DNA from: Syntrophomonadaceae bacterium
GTDB lineage: Bacteria > Bacillota > Syntrophomonadia > Syntrophomonadales > Syntrophomonadaceae
Direction: 5' to 3'
Assembly: GCA_012518685.1 (NCBI GenBank)
Contig: JAAYRQ010000125.1
Coordinates: forward strand, 1-64,000
DNA: 64,000 bases
How positions within the stretch are numbered: position 1 is the stretch's first letter; the number at the start of each line of letters is the position of its first letter. The notes beneath the pieces were generated by a model, which had not been told where the DNA came from, made no database searches, and worked only from the letters and a program-made list of their open reading frames with translations. This document shows, piece by piece, positions 18,713 to 29,112 of this stretch. The position numbers were made by a program, and so were the translations under genes.

Positions 18713-19297
18713 ATTATAGTTGTTTTAAAAGAAATAGTAAGGAATGTGCTAGTAATTATTCTTCTAGCTAGCTTTTTAGAACTTATTTTACCAAATGGTA
18801 AAATTAAGCCTTTTGTAAGATTTGCCATTGGTTTATTTATTTTAATTTCTATTTTAAATCCTGTTTTAAATTTTTTGAATAGTGATAAAGATTGGCATTT
18901 AGATTTATGGAACTATAATGAAAAAATACTTAACGAAGAGGAAATATTAAAATCTGGTATCCAAATTAATGAACAATTAATAAGCAATAGTGATGAAATA
19001 ATTAAAGAAAAATTAGCTGGACAGATTAGTGCTGTAGCTATGCTTGTCGAAGGTATTGAAACCGTAGAAACGAAGCTTGTTTTATCTAGTAATGGTGAAT
19101 TATCTACTATTTCACTTTTAGTTAGCCCTGAGATATTAGCATCAGATAATAATGAAAAACAGCTAGAAATATTTTCTACTAATAAGATATTAAAAGATGA
19201 AGAAAAAGAAAGGTTAGTTAATAAAATATTAAACATAATGGAAAATATGTATGGTTTAGATAGCAGTAATATTAAAATTGAATTCAAGGAGGGTTAA
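18713..19297 (+). CDS. spoIIIAF: stage III sporulation protein AF; probable ATT start
   Basis: IIVVLKEIVRNVLVIILLASFLELILPNGKIKPFVRFAIGLFILISILNPVL; SD AGGTGG 6 nt before ATT 18713; track start GTG 18746 cuts the first TM. Confidence 0.92.
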   Translation: MIVVLKEIVRNVLVIILLASFLELILPNGKIKPFVRFAIGLFILISILNPVLNFLNSDKDWHLDLWNYNEKILNEEEILKSGIQINEQLISNSDEIIKEKLAGQISAVAMLVEGIETVETKLVLSSNGELSTISLLVSPEILASDNNEKQLEIFSTNKILKDEEKERLVNKILNIMENMYGLDSSNIKIEFKEG

Positions 19298-19300
19298 AGC

Positions 19301-19885
19301 ATGCTAGACGAGTGGTTCAGAAAAAACCCTAATGGAGATGAAAAACCTAGTAAATGGGAATTGTTAAATAATAAAAAAAAGCAGCTTATAATAATTATTA
19401 TTTCCCTAGGATTATTAGCACTTATTTGGCCATCCTCTAAAGTAGAAAACAATAAAACTACAGGAATTTGCAGTAGCATTGAGGTTAAGGAAGGCAATAT
19501 ATCCAAAAGTATGGCACAAGAATTAGAAAGTATTTTAACTAAAATTGATGGGGTGGGAGCAGTAGATGTAAGTTTATCACTATCTTCAGATGGCACAAAA
19601 TCGTATCTTACTAATACACGGGAAGAAAAAAGAGATATCAAAGAAGCAGATAATAAGGGAATGAAAAAGAATACCTTAGAAGAAAATCTTACCCGTGATT
19701 TAGCTGTGTCATCAGGTACCCCTTTACTAATAGAAGAAAAAAGACCAGAAATACTAGGGGTATTAGTAGTTGCAAATGGGGCTAATAATTCAGAAGTGGC
19801 AGAACAGTTAATTAGTGCTACTGCAACTCTGTTTAATATATCTCCACACAAAGTAACAGTAATGCCTAGAAAGGGTGGGGGATAA
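19301..19885 (+). CDS. spoIIIAG: stage III sporulation protein AG
   Basis: TM plus KIDGVGAVDVSLSLSSDG; synteny. Confidence 0.93.
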   Translation: MLDEWFRKNPNGDEKPSKWELLNNKKKQLIIIIISLGLLALIWPSSKVENNKTTGICSSIEVKEGNISKSMAQELESILTKIDGVGAVDVSLSLSSDGTKSYLTNTREEKRDIKEADNKGMKKNTLEENLTRDLAVSSGTPLLIEEKRPEILGVLVVANGANNSEVAEQLISATATLFNISPHKVTVMPRKGGG

Positions 19886-20427
19886 TGTTAGTGATTAATA
19901 ACAGACGGCTAAAATGGTATATTATAATAATTGTGATTACATTATTATTATTTGGGGGTATTAATTATTATGATAAATTGACCGCTAATCAAGGGCAGCT
20001 AGAGAATATTGTTGCTGTTAATAATATAGATTCAATTAATAATGCCAGTCTTAATGTAAAAGGAGAATTTAAAGCAAACTTTTTTGCGGATTATCGCATG
20101 GAGAGAGAAAGATTAAGGGGAAGACAATTAGAATTGTTAAAAAACATAATTAACAATGAAGCTACCGAAGAAAAAGCCAGAACTGCTGCTGCCATTAAGA
20201 TAGTTGATATTACAACTGATATGGAAAAAGAAATTCAAGCAGAAAATATTATAAAATCAAAAGGATATATTGATTGTGTAATAATTATGCAAGCAGAAAC
20301 TAGCACTATTATTGTGCAATCAGATAATCTTACTATGATGGAAGAAGAGGAATTATATGATATAGTTGGGAAAATAACTGCTATAAGTAATGATAAAATA
20401 TCAATAATTGCCAAAAAACTAAATTAA
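19885..20427 (+). CDS. spoIIIAH: stage III sporulation protein AH
   Basis: FFADYRMERERLRGRQLELLKNIINNEATEEKARTAA. Confidence 0.95.
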   Translation: MLVINNRRLKWYIIIIVITLLLFGGINYYDKLTANQGQLENIVAVNNIDSINNASLNVKGEFKANFFADYRMERERLRGRQLELLKNIINNEATEEKARTAAAIKIVDITTDMEKEIQAENIIKSKGYIDCVIIMQAETSTIIVQSDNLTMMEEEELYDIVGKITAISNDKISIIAKKLN

Positions 20428-20513
20428 AAATAACAATTATGTTGTATACAATGGATTAATCATTGAAATACCAAGACTTTATTTTTATAATAATATAATC
20501 AGGGTAAATTAGA

Positions 20514-20535
20514 TACTCAGGTTTGCAAACCTGAG
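20514..20535. terminator. 22-bp perfect palindrome ACTCAGGTTTGCAAACCTGAGT (terminator or operator)
   Basis: Direct reading; between spoIIIAH and the carboxylase gene. Confidence 0.5.
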
Positions 20536-20597
20536 TCTATTTATATATAGGCATAAAACCAGGTATTACCTGGAATTATGCAGTGGGGAGGTCAATT

Positions 20598-22493
20598 ATG
20601 CATAGAGTTAAAATAACTGATACCAGTTTAAGAGATGCTCATCAGAGTTTATGGGCGACTAGAATGACTACAGAGGATATGTTACCTATATTAGAACATA
20701 TCGATAATATTGGATACCATTCTATTGAAGTATGGGGTGGGGCTACCTTTGATGTTTGTATTCGTTACTTAAATGAGGATCCTTGGGAAAGATTAAGGAC
20801 GATTCGCAAGGAGATTAAAAGTACTAATTTACAAATGTTATTAAGGGGTCAATCTTTAGTAGGCTATACTCATTATCCCGATGATGTTGTGGAAAAGTTT
20901 ATTTATAAGGCGGCAGAAAATGGCATAGATATCTTTAGGGTTTTTGATGCCCTAAATGATATTCGTAATTTAGAGACTTCGTTGCAAACTATTAAGAAGA
21001 CGGGTAAACATGCTCAAGCTTGTGTAGTCTATACTATTAGCCCTGTTCATTCTATCGAACATTTTGTAAACACAGCTTTAAGCTTAAAAGATATGGGTGC
21101 TGATTCGATCTGCATAAAGGATATGGCTGGTTTGCTATCACCTTATGTTGCTTATGAACTAGTAGCCTTATTAAAGGAAAAGGTTAAATTGCCTATCCAG
21201 CTTCATACTCATTATATAGGGGGCTTAGCCATTGCTGCCCTTTTAAAAGCTACCGAGGCCGGAGTTGATATAATTGATACAGCTACTGTTCCTATGGCTT
21301 TTGGCTCTTCACAACCACCTGTAGAAACGATTGTTAGGGCCTTACAAGATACTGAACATGATACAGGATTAAAATTGCATGAGCTATTTGAAGTAGCTAG
21401 TCATTTTGAAAAGATAAGAAAACATAAGGGTTTTGAACGCGGAGTCACTAGAATTACGGATATGAAGGTATTTGAACATCAGGTGCCTGGTGGTATGATT
21501 TCTAATTTATTTTCCCAGTTAGAAGAACAGAATGCTTCCCATCGTATGGAAGAAGTGCTGCAAGAAATACCGTATGTTAGGGCAGATATGGGTTATCCGC
21601 CTTTAGTTACTCCGACTAGCCAGATTATTGGTATTCAAGCGGTCTTAAATGTCTTAATGGGCGAAAGGTATAAAATGTGCCCAGGTGAGGTAAAAGACTA
21701 TGTGAGGGGTTTTTATGGTAAACCTCCTATGCCTATTAATCCCGAAATTAAAAGCCTCATCATAGGTGATGAGGAAGTAATAGAAACTAGGCCAGCTGAT
21801 TTAATAGCTCCAGGCTGGGAAAAGGGTAAAAAAGAAATAGGGGATATGGCTAAAAGTGAAGAGGATATATTGACATATATTTTGTTTCCGCAAGTGGCTT
21901 TAAAGTACTTTGCTTATCGGGATGAGATGGGGGCAGATGAAATTGCTCCTATATTAACCACCGAAATAGAAAATACTAATATTAATGAAAAAAAACCTAT
22001 TAAAGAAAAAATAATTCCAACAGCTAAAAAAAGGTCAAACCAAAAGGGGGACGAGGAGATGAATTTTGCAGAAATTAAAGAGCTTATGATGTTACTAAAT
22101 AGTACAGATATAGGGGAAATAGAATTAGAAAAGGAAGATTTTAGACTTAGCCTACGCAAAACAAATGCAGAAGGTGATAATAAAAATAAATCTAATCGTA
22201 CTGTTACATCTAAAGTTACAGCTAATGAAGATGATCTGGAAGTAAACGAAAACATTGAGGAAGTAGTATCTCCTATGGTAGGTACTTTTTATGCTGCTCC
22301 TTCCCCGGATGCCCCGCCTTTTGTTAAGGTTGGCGACCAGGTTGATAGAGGTCAAACCTTATGTATAGTTGAAGCTATGAAATTAATGAATGAAATTAAG
22401 GCAGAAAATGCGGGAGTGGTAGTAGACATTTTAGTTGACAATGCTGAACCAGTTGAATATGGTCAACCAATATTCTTAATTGAAAAAGAATAG
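20598..22493 (+). CDS. carboxyltransferase (pyruvate carboxylase subunit B/oxaloacetate decarboxylase alpha-type) fused to AccB-type biotin carrier domain
   Basis: [27 protein letters not shown]-terminal [34 protein letters not shown]...[10 protein letters not shown]. Confidence 0.92.
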   Translation: MHRVKITDTSLRDAHQSLWATRMTTEDMLPILEHIDNIGYHSIEVWGGATFDVCIRYLNEDPWERLRTIRKEIKSTNLQMLLRGQSLVGYTHYPDDVVEKFIYKAAENGIDIFRVFDALNDIRNLETSLQTIKKTGKHAQACVVYTISPVHSIEHFVNTALSLKDMGADSICIKDMAGLLSPYVAYELVALLKEKVKLPIQLHTHYIGGLAIAALLKATEAGVDIIDTATVPMAFGSSQPPVETIVRALQDTEHDTGLKLHELFEVASHFEKIRKHKGFERGVTRITDMKVFEHQVPGGMISNLFSQLEEQNASHRMEEVLQEIPYVRADMGYPPLVTPTSQIIGIQAVLNVLMGERYKMCPGEVKDYVRGFYGKPPMPINPEIKSLIIGDEEVIETRPADLIAPGWEKGKKEIGDMAKSEEDILTYILFPQVALKYFAYRDEMGADEIAPILTTEIENTNINEKKPIKEKIIPTAKKRSNQKGDEEMNFAEIKELMMLLNSTDIGEIELEKEDFRLSLRKTNAEGDNKNKSNRTVTSKVTANEDDLEVNENIEEVVSPMVGTFYAAPSPDAPPFVKVGDQVDRGQTLCIVEAMKLMNEIKAENAGVVVDILVDNAEPVEYGQPIFLIEKE

Positions 22494-22506
22494 AGGAGTG
22501 GATAAG

Positions 22507-23844
22507 TTGTTTAATAAAGTTCTCATAGCTAATCGAGGGGAAATAGCTTTAAGAATAATAAGGGCTTGTAAAGAGTTAGGTGTAAAAACAGTAGCGGTTT
22601 ACTCAATTGCTGACAAGAATAGTTTACATGTGACAAATGCCGATGAAGCAATATGTATTGGAGCTTCGCCCGCTAATCAAAGTTACTTAAATGTTTCTAA
22701 TATTATTGCTGCAGCCCAAATATCTGGAGCCGATGCTATTCATCCAGGTTATGGTTTTTTAGCAGAAAACCCACATTTTGCTGCATTATGTGAAACTAAT
22801 AGGATAAAATTTATCGGTCCCAAGCCTGAGGTTATAGAAATGATGGGGGATAAGGTAAAAGCTCGTGATTTAATGGAAAAGGCTGGGGTTCCCTGTGTTC
22901 CTGGCAGTGATGGAGCTGTTAAAAGTTATGAAGAAGCATTTAGTGTGGCGAAAGTTATAGGATATCCTGTAATGATTAAGGCGGCAGCTGGCGGTGGCGG
23001 CAAGGGTATGCGATTAGCACACAACGAAACAACCCTAAAGGATGCATTAGATATGGCAAAACTAGAGGCAGGTACCGCCTTCGGTAATGATGAAATATAT
23101 ATTGAAAAATATGTAGAAGAGCCTAGGCATATTGAAATACAAATCTTAGGTGATGGACAAGGTAATATTATTCATTTAGGTGAAAGGGATTGTTCTATTC
23201 AGAGACGCAACCAGAAATTGTTAGAAGAGTCACCTTCTACCTTGTTAGATGAAACTTTAAGGGAGCAAATGGGCGAAGTTGCAGTTAATGCAGCCCAAGC
23301 TGTTAAATACACTAGTGCTGGTACTATAGAATTTTTAGTAGATAAATACAAAAACTTTTATTTTATAGAAATGAATACCCGAGTACAGGTAGAACATCCT
23401 GTTACAGAAATGGTTACAGGCATTGATATTATTAAGGAACAAATTAAAATAGCTGCTGGACAAGCCTTAAATATTACCCAAGAAGATGTTGTTTTAAATG
23501 GTTGGGCAATAGAATGTAGAATTAATGCTGAAGACCCCGACAATGATTTTGCTCCTTCACCAGGCAAAGTTGGTAAATACATAATACCTGGTGGACCAGG
23601 GGTTAGGATAGACTCGTTTATTCAACAAGGTTATATTATACCGCCTTATTATGATTCAATGCTAGCAAAATTAGTTGTATGGGGGCAGACCCGTGAGGAA
23701 GCTATTACTCGTATGAAAAGGGCACTTAATGAATTTACTATTGAAAACATAAAAACGACCATACCTTTTCACTTAAAGGTATTAGATAATGCTTTTTATA
23801 AAAAAGGTGAGGTATATACTAACTTTATACAAAGGCGTATGTGA
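22507..23844 (+). CDS. accC: biotin carboxylase (TTG start)
   Basis: [59 protein letters not shown]. Confidence 0.97.
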   Translation: MFNKVLIANRGEIALRIIRACKELGVKTVAVYSIADKNSLHVTNADEAICIGASPANQSYLNVSNIIAAAQISGADAIHPGYGFLAENPHFAALCETNRIKFIGPKPEVIEMMGDKVKARDLMEKAGVPCVPGSDGAVKSYEEAFSVAKVIGYPVMIKAAAGGGGKGMRLAHNETTLKDALDMAKLEAGTAFGNDEIYIEKYVEEPRHIEIQILGDGQGNIIHLGERDCSIQRRNQKLLEESPSTLLDETLREQMGEVAVNAAQAVKYTSAGTIEFLVDKYKNFYFIEMNTRVQVEHPVTEMVTGIDIIKEQIKIAAGQALNITQEDVVLNGWAIECRINAEDPDNDFAPSPGKVGKYIIPGGPGVRIDSFIQQGYIIPPYYDSMLAKLVVWGQTREEAITRMKRALNEFTIENIKTTIPFHLKVLDNAFYKKGEVYTNFIQRRM

Positions 23845-23937
23845 TAAAATAATTTTCGTTACTTATGGATAAATTTGAAAATAATAGTATGCCTATGTTA
23901 CAATAACGAATATAAATATTGTGGAGGTGGACATTAA

Positions 23938-24341
23938 TGGACACACAAAGACCTGAAATTAATAATGAATTTGGAAGTATAAGGATTGCTGATGAGGTTG
24001 TAGCTACCGTAGCTGGACTAGCTGCTTCTGAAGTCGAAGGCGTTGCGGCTATGAGTGGTAACTGGGGTACTGATTTTGCAGAAAGATTAGGTAGAAAAAA
24101 TTTTGGCAAAGGAATTAGGGTGGAAGTAACTGGAGATGTTACTACAGTAGATATATATATTGTAGTAGAATTTGGTTATGCCATCCCTGAAGTTGCATCA
24201 AATGTACAAAAAGATGTTAAGGCAGCGGTAGAAACTATGACAGGCTTAACTGTTAGCACAGTTAATGTGCATATTTCAGCGGTTTCAATGAAAAAACAAC
24301 CCGTAAACGAATTTGATGCCCTTGACCCAGAAATTGAATAA
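23938..24341 (+). CDS. Asp23/Gls24 family envelope stress protein
   Basis: GSIRIADEVVATVAGLAASEVEGVAAMSG; VNVHISAV. Confidence 0.95.
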
Positions 24342-24360
24342 TAGTAAATAAGATAATTAT

Positions 24361-24395
24361 ATAGATAACCCCCTGATTATCAGGGGGTTATCTAT
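24361..24395. repeat. 17-bp near-perfect hairpin between asp23 and amaP
   Basis: ATAGATAACCCCCTGAT-T-ATCAGGGGGTTATCTAT. Confidence 0.75.
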
Positions 24396-24425
24396 ATTCC
24401 TAACTTTTAGAAAGAGGTGTCAATC

Positions 24426-24971
24426 TTGGCTAATGTATGGAGATTAGTAGTATTTTTATATAGTTTATTGTTACTAGCTTTATCTAGTATTGCAATAATA
24501 GCGGCTATAGGAAGACCAGAACCTATAGAATATATTAATTATGCATTATCAACCCCTACCAATCGTATTATGCTAGGCTTAGTAGCCATAATATTTTTTG
24601 TTATAGCACTATTATCAATAATTTCGTCATTTAAAGTAGAAAAATCTATACCAAAACTAAAGCCTAATTCTATAACTGTACAAAGTACTTTAGTGGGACA
24701 AGTTTCCATAACCATCCCAGCTATTAAGGTAATTATAATGAAAGCTATTAAAACTATTGAAGGTGTTAAAGAAGTAAAATCATCAGTTAGTAACGGAGAT
24801 AAAGGCTTAATTATAGACCTACATATTATGATTAACCCTGATTTGAATGTAGCAGAGGTTACTAAAAATATGCAAAGTGTGGTAAAACAATATGTAGAAG
24901 AATTTGGTGGCTTAACTGTTGATGAAGTTAAAATATTAGTAGATGATTTTGGACAAAATCCTTCATCTTAA
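24426..24971 (+). CDS. amaP: alkaline shock response membrane anchor protein AmaP
   Basis: Two N-terminal TM segments then an Asp23-like region; between asp23 and DUF2273; TTG start with SD AGAGGTG. Confidence 0.85.
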   Translation: MANVWRLVVFLYSLLLLALSSIAIIAAIGRPEPIEYINYALSTPTNRIMLGLVAIIFFVIALLSIISSFKVEKSIPKLKPNSITVQSTLVGQVSITIPAIKVIIMKAIKTIEGVKEVKSSVSNGDKGLIIDLHIMINPDLNVAEVTKNMQSVVKQYVEEFGGLTVDEVKILVDDFGQNPSS

Positions 24972-24991
24972 AATATAAAGGGGGATTTAAC

Positions 24992-25216
24992 ATGTGGGAG
25001 AAACTATTACTATCACTTATTAATAAACATCGTGGTAAAACTATTGGTATCTTAATAGGCCTACTAGCTAGTATTTTGTTTATCAGTTATGGTTTTTGGA
25101 AAGCTATATTTATTATTATTTGTATTAGTTTAGGTTACTTTATAGGAAGAAAAATAGATGAAGATAAAAATTTAGAATTATGGATAAAACAATTATTTAA
25201 AGATAAGGAACAATAG
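24992..25216 (+). CDS. DUF2273 family small membrane protein
   Basis: GKTIGILIGLLASILFISYGFWKAIFIIICISLGYFIGRKIDE; asp23-amaP-DUF2273 order. Confidence 0.85.
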   Translation: MWEKLLLSLINKHRGKTIGILIGLLASILFISYGFWKAIFIIICISLGYFIGRKIDEDKNLELWIKQLFKDKEQ

Positions 25217-25253
25217 CATATATTCATATAGCAATTAAGGAAGGAAGATATGT

Positions 25254-25664
25254 TTGAGCAGACGAAAGGCTAGAGAAGTTGCTTTTAAGGTAATATATCA
25301 AGTTGACATAGTTAAGGCAGATGTAATAGATGCTTTTAAACATACTATAGAAGAGGAAAATTTACCCGATAAGGATAGAGCCTTTGCTTGGCAATTAGTG
25401 TCGGGTTGTTTGGATAACATTGAACTAATCGACAGCAAAATCTCTCATTTTTCTACAGCCTGGGATATAAGTCGTATGCCTTCAGTTGATCGAAATATAT
25501 TACGAATTGGTGCTTATGAAATATTATTTACTGATAGCTCTTTACAAGCAATCCCGATTGATGAGGCCATAGAAGTAGCTAAGAAATATAGTACCGATAA
25601 TTCCCCAGGTTATATAAATGCTATTTTGGATAAAATAAAAGGTGAAAAGGAATGTTCTATCTAG
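25254..25664 (+). CDS. nusB: transcription antitermination factor NusB
   Basis: SRRKAREVAFKVIYQVDI; RMPSVDRNILRIGAYEIL; PIDEAIEVAKKYS. Confidence 0.97.
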   Translation: MSRRKAREVAFKVIYQVDIVKADVIDAFKHTIEEENLPDKDRAFAWQLVSGCLDNIELIDSKISHFSTAWDISRMPSVDRNILRIGAYEILFTDSSLQAIPIDEAIEVAKKYSTDNSPGYINAILDKIKGEKECSI

Positions 25665-26608
25665 GTATTGACACTAGTCTTTATACTACTTCTTTAGCAG
25701 TAGTAGACGAAAAATTTAATATTTTATGGGAAAAAAGAATGCCCCTTACTGTTGAAAAAGGTGAAAGGGGTTTAAGACAATCAGAAGCACTCTTTTATCA
25801 TATTAAAAATCTACCCTTATTATTTCAAGCATTATCTAACCACTTAGAAATTGAATATAAGGCTATAGCTGTCAGTGCTACACCTAGACCTATAGTGGAT
25901 AGTTATATGCCCGTTTTCAAAGCGGGAGAAGCAGTAGCTATTTCACTATGTAGCCTGTTAAGAATTCCTTTGTATTTAGTTAGTCATCAAGAAGGACACA
26001 TTATGGCAGGAATAGCCCATAATCTAGAATTATTAGCTGAAAATGAATTTTTGGCTATTCATTTTTCTGGTGGTACTTCTGAATTACTCCATATTTCAAA
26101 AGGCAAGAGTAATAATTATTTCAAAATAAATGTTAGCTTAGCGGCTCTAGACTTATATGCAGGTCAATTTATTGATCGGATAGGAGTAGCTTTAGGACTG
26201 CCTTTTCCAGCTGGGCAAGAATTAGAAAAACTTGCCCTAAGTGCAACTAATTATAATATTACTATTCCAGCGGCAGTTAAAAAAGAAGGTTTTTCTTTTT
26301 CTGGTGCAGAAACTATGGCAATAAAGTTAATAAAAGAAGGTGTTCCCCGAGCTGAAATTGCCTATGCAGTTTTTAGGAATATTGCAAATTCTATAGAAAA
26401 AGCAATTTTACTAGCTGCTGAAAAACACAAGAATAAAAATGTTTTATTAGTAGGTGGTGTAATGGCTAATTCATTAATTAGAAAAAGATTAAGGGAAAGG
26501 CTAGAACATCCAGCGGTAGGGATGAAATTATATTTTGCTACAGCTCAGTTAAGTACTGATAATGCTGTAGGAATAGCTTTGTTAGGCATGGTTTTAGAAA
26601 CTAAATAA
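25652..26608 (+). CDS. Kae1/TsaD-like protein (O-sialoglycoprotein endopeptidase-like paralogue)
   Basis: LGIDTSLYTTSLAVVD, VSHQEGHIMAG, LLVGGVMAN, TDNAVGIA. Confidence 0.85.
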   Translation: MFYLGIDTSLYTTSLAVVDEKFNILWEKRMPLTVEKGERGLRQSEALFYHIKNLPLLFQALSNHLEIEYKAIAVSATPRPIVDSYMPVFKAGEAVAISLCSLLRIPLYLVSHQEGHIMAGIAHNLELLAENEFLAIHFSGGTSELLHISKGKSNNYFKINVSLAALDLYAGQFIDRIGVALGLPFPAGQELEKLALSATNYNITIPAAVKKEGFSFSGAETMAIKLIKEGVPRAEIAYAVFRNIANSIEKAILLAAEKHKNKNVLLVGGVMANSLIRKRLRERLEHPAVGMKLYFATAQLSTDNAVGIALLGMVLETK

Positions 26609-26664
26609 TTTATAGTATTAGTTTTAATAACTACATTTTTTATTGAGAAAGTGGTATTTATAAT

Positions 26665-27861
26665 ATGGCCGATTTTATTACTGTTACCGAACTTAATAAG
26701 TATGTTGAAAATATTTTAAAAGCAGATATATTTTTAAATAATTTTTGGCTAAAGGGTGAAATATCTGGTTTTAGATTATATCGCCAATCTGGGCATATGT
26801 ATTTTACTTTAAAGGATGAAACTGCACAGGTTAGTTGTGTTATGTTTAAAAGTAGAAATAAAAACTTAGATTTTGTACCTGAAGATGGTCAAAAGGTATT
26901 ACTAAGAGGACAGGTTAGCTTATTTGCTGAACAAGGTAAATATCAAGTATATGTTGAAGAAATGCAGCCCTATGGTTTAGGGGGGCTATTTTTGTACTTA
27001 GAACAACTTAAACAAAACTTGGCTAAGGCAGGTTATTTTGCTGCAGATAAGAAAAAGATAATTCCGCAATTAGTTAATAAAGTGGGAGTGGTTACTTCTC
27101 AAGATGGTGCTGCCTTTCATGATATAGTAAGAGTATTAAGAAGTAGGCATAGTGGGGTAGAAATTATCTTAGCTCATACTACTGTTCAAGGTGAAGAGGC
27201 ACCTATGGAAATTGCTAATGCTATAAATAGATTAAATGAACATAATTATGTAGAAGTTATAATTGTAGGTAGGGGTGGAGGTTCTTTAGAAGATTTAATG
27301 GCTTTTAATAGTGAGGAAGTTGTTAAGGCTATTTATAAATCTACCATTCCTATTATATCGGCAGTAGGGCACGAGATTGATTTTAGCTTAGCTGATTTAG
27401 CGGCTGATGTAAGAGCGGTAACTCCAACCCAAGCTGCACAATTGGCTGTACCTGAAATAGCTTTACTAGAAAAACAAATTAAGGACTATAGGGAAAGATT
27501 AACTTTAGCTGTAACTAGACATATTAATCATAGAAGTGAATTAATAGATAATCTTATGATGCGAAAAGTATGGAAAAATCCTAAAATTCTAATTGAAGAA
27601 AGGGAAGAAAGGCTATCAACTCTTCAAAACAGCCTTTTAAAAGCAATAATTAGCAATATAGATAAAAGACATACACAACTTTCTTCACTATTGTCAACTT
27701 TAGATGCCCTTAGTCCTTTAAAAGTTAAACAGAGGGGCTATGCTATATTACTTAAAGAAGGCAAGTTAATTCGCTCCATTAATGATGTTAATATAGGGGA
27801 TCAGGCTATGGCTAAAATCGCTGATGGCACAATAAATGTACTTATTACAGATAAGGGGTAA
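26665..27861 (+). CDS. xseA: exodeoxyribonuclease VII large subunit
   Basis: FWLKGEISGFRLYRQSGHMYFTLKDETAQVSCVMF; VGRGGGSLEDLMAFN. Confidence 0.97.
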   Translation: MADFITVTELNKYVENILKADIFLNNFWLKGEISGFRLYRQSGHMYFTLKDETAQVSCVMFKSRNKNLDFVPEDGQKVLLRGQVSLFAEQGKYQVYVEEMQPYGLGGLFLYLEQLKQNLAKAGYFAADKKKIIPQLVNKVGVVTSQDGAAFHDIVRVLRSRHSGVEIILAHTTVQGEEAPMEIANAINRLNEHNYVEVIIVGRGGGSLEDLMAFNSEEVVKAIYKSTIPIISAVGHEIDFSLADLAADVRAVTPTQAAQLAVPEIALLEKQIKDYRERLTLAVTRHINHRSELIDNLMMRKVWKNPKILIEEREERLSTLQNSLLKAIISNIDKRHTQLSSLLSTLDALSPLKVKQRGYAILLKEGKLIRSINDVNIGDQAMAKIADGTINVLITDKG

Positions 27862-27869
27862 TATATCTA

Positions 27870-28091
27870 ATGGAAAATATTAATTTTGAATTAGCCCTAA
27901 AACGCTTAGAGGATATTGTCAGCTTAATAGAGAAAGGGCAGTTAGACCTTGATGAATCTATTAAATTATTTGAAGAAGGTATGAAGTTATCAGTTTTTTG
28001 CCAAACAGAATTAGAAAAAGCTGATAATAAGATTAAGCTTTTGTTGGCTGATGAAGAAACTGGTGAATTAAAAATTATTTCACAAGATTAA
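27870..28091 (+). CDS. xseB: exodeoxyribonuclease VII small subunit
   Basis: NFELALKRLEDIVSLIEKGQLDLDESIKLFEEGMKL. Confidence 0.96.
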   Translation: MENINFELALKRLEDIVSLIEKGQLDLDESIKLFEEGMKLSVFCQTELEKADNKIKLLLADEETGELKIISQD

Positions 28092-28154
28092 TCACCTTGC
28101 GATAAGTATTAACTTTATAGCATGGGCGATGGTAAAGTTTTTAAGGAGTACTAT

Positions 28155-29051
28155 ATGGATTTATCTATTTTTTCACATGAACTTAATATAAGAAAAAAAC
28201 TTATAGAGGATAATTTAGTTAAATGCATAAATATTAATGCTCATCCACCCTCTATTCATGCTGCTATGGAATATGCCCTATTAAATGGTGGCAAAAGGAT
28301 AAGGCCGATTATGGTTTTAGAAGGGGCGAAGTTGGCGGGTATTGATTATAAAAAGATTCTACCAACTGCTTGTGCACTGGAGTTAATACATACTTATTCT
28401 CTAGTGCATGATGACTTACCCGCTATGGATAATGATGAATTACGCAGGGGTAAACCGACCTGTCATATAGAATATGGAGAAGATATAGCTATATTAACTG
28501 GGGATGCACTACTTACTTTGGCTTTTGAGTTATTAGCCAGTAATAGTCAAGTGGTGGGGATAAATAATCTCAATGTAGTTAAGGTTATAAGCGAAGTTGC
28601 GAATGCAGCAGGGAGCCAAGGTATGATTGGTGGACAAGTAATCGACTTGGCTTCTGAAGGTAAAAGCATTGATTACGATAGCTTGCTTAATTTACATAGT
28701 CTTAAAACTGGTAAATTATTTGAGGCTTCCTTAGTTTCTGGAGCAATTTTAGGGGATATGGGTGAAGAAGATATTAAAAAATTAAGAAACTATGCTTATC
28801 ATTATGGTTTGGCCTTTCAAATAACTGATGATATTTTAGATGTAACTGGAGATGTAAGCAAAGTTGGCAAGCCTATAGGCAGTGATGAAAAAAATTTCAA
28901 AACTACTTATCCTACTTTGTTTGGTATAGAAAAATCTAAAGAATTAGCTAAGGTGAATATAGATAAGTGCATTGATAACCTTAATAGTTTTGGTGAAAAG
29001 GCAGATTTTTTAAAAAGTTTGGCAATATATACTTTATTAAGAAACAATTAA
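28155..29051 (+). CDS. ispA: farnesyl diphosphate synthase/polyprenyl synthetase
   Basis: GGKRIRPIMVL, LVHDDLPAMDNDELRRGKPT, FQITDDILDV. Confidence 0.96.
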   Translation: MDLSIFSHELNIRKKLIEDNLVKCININAHPPSIHAAMEYALLNGGKRIRPIMVLEGAKLAGIDYKKILPTACALELIHTYSLVHDDLPAMDNDELRRGKPTCHIEYGEDIAILTGDALLTLAFELLASNSQVVGINNLNVVKVISEVANAAGSQGMIGGQVIDLASEGKSIDYDSLLNLHSLKTGKLFEASLVSGAILGDMGEEDIKKLRNYAYHYGLAFQITDDILDVTGDVSKVGKPIGSDEKNFKTTYPTLFGIEKSKELAKVNIDKCIDNLNSFGEKADFLKSLAIYTLLRNN

Positions 29052-29112
29052 TATTATAATTAAACTAGAACTAATTTTAGAAACTATGTTATAATTACTA
29101 TCTGATAAGAAT

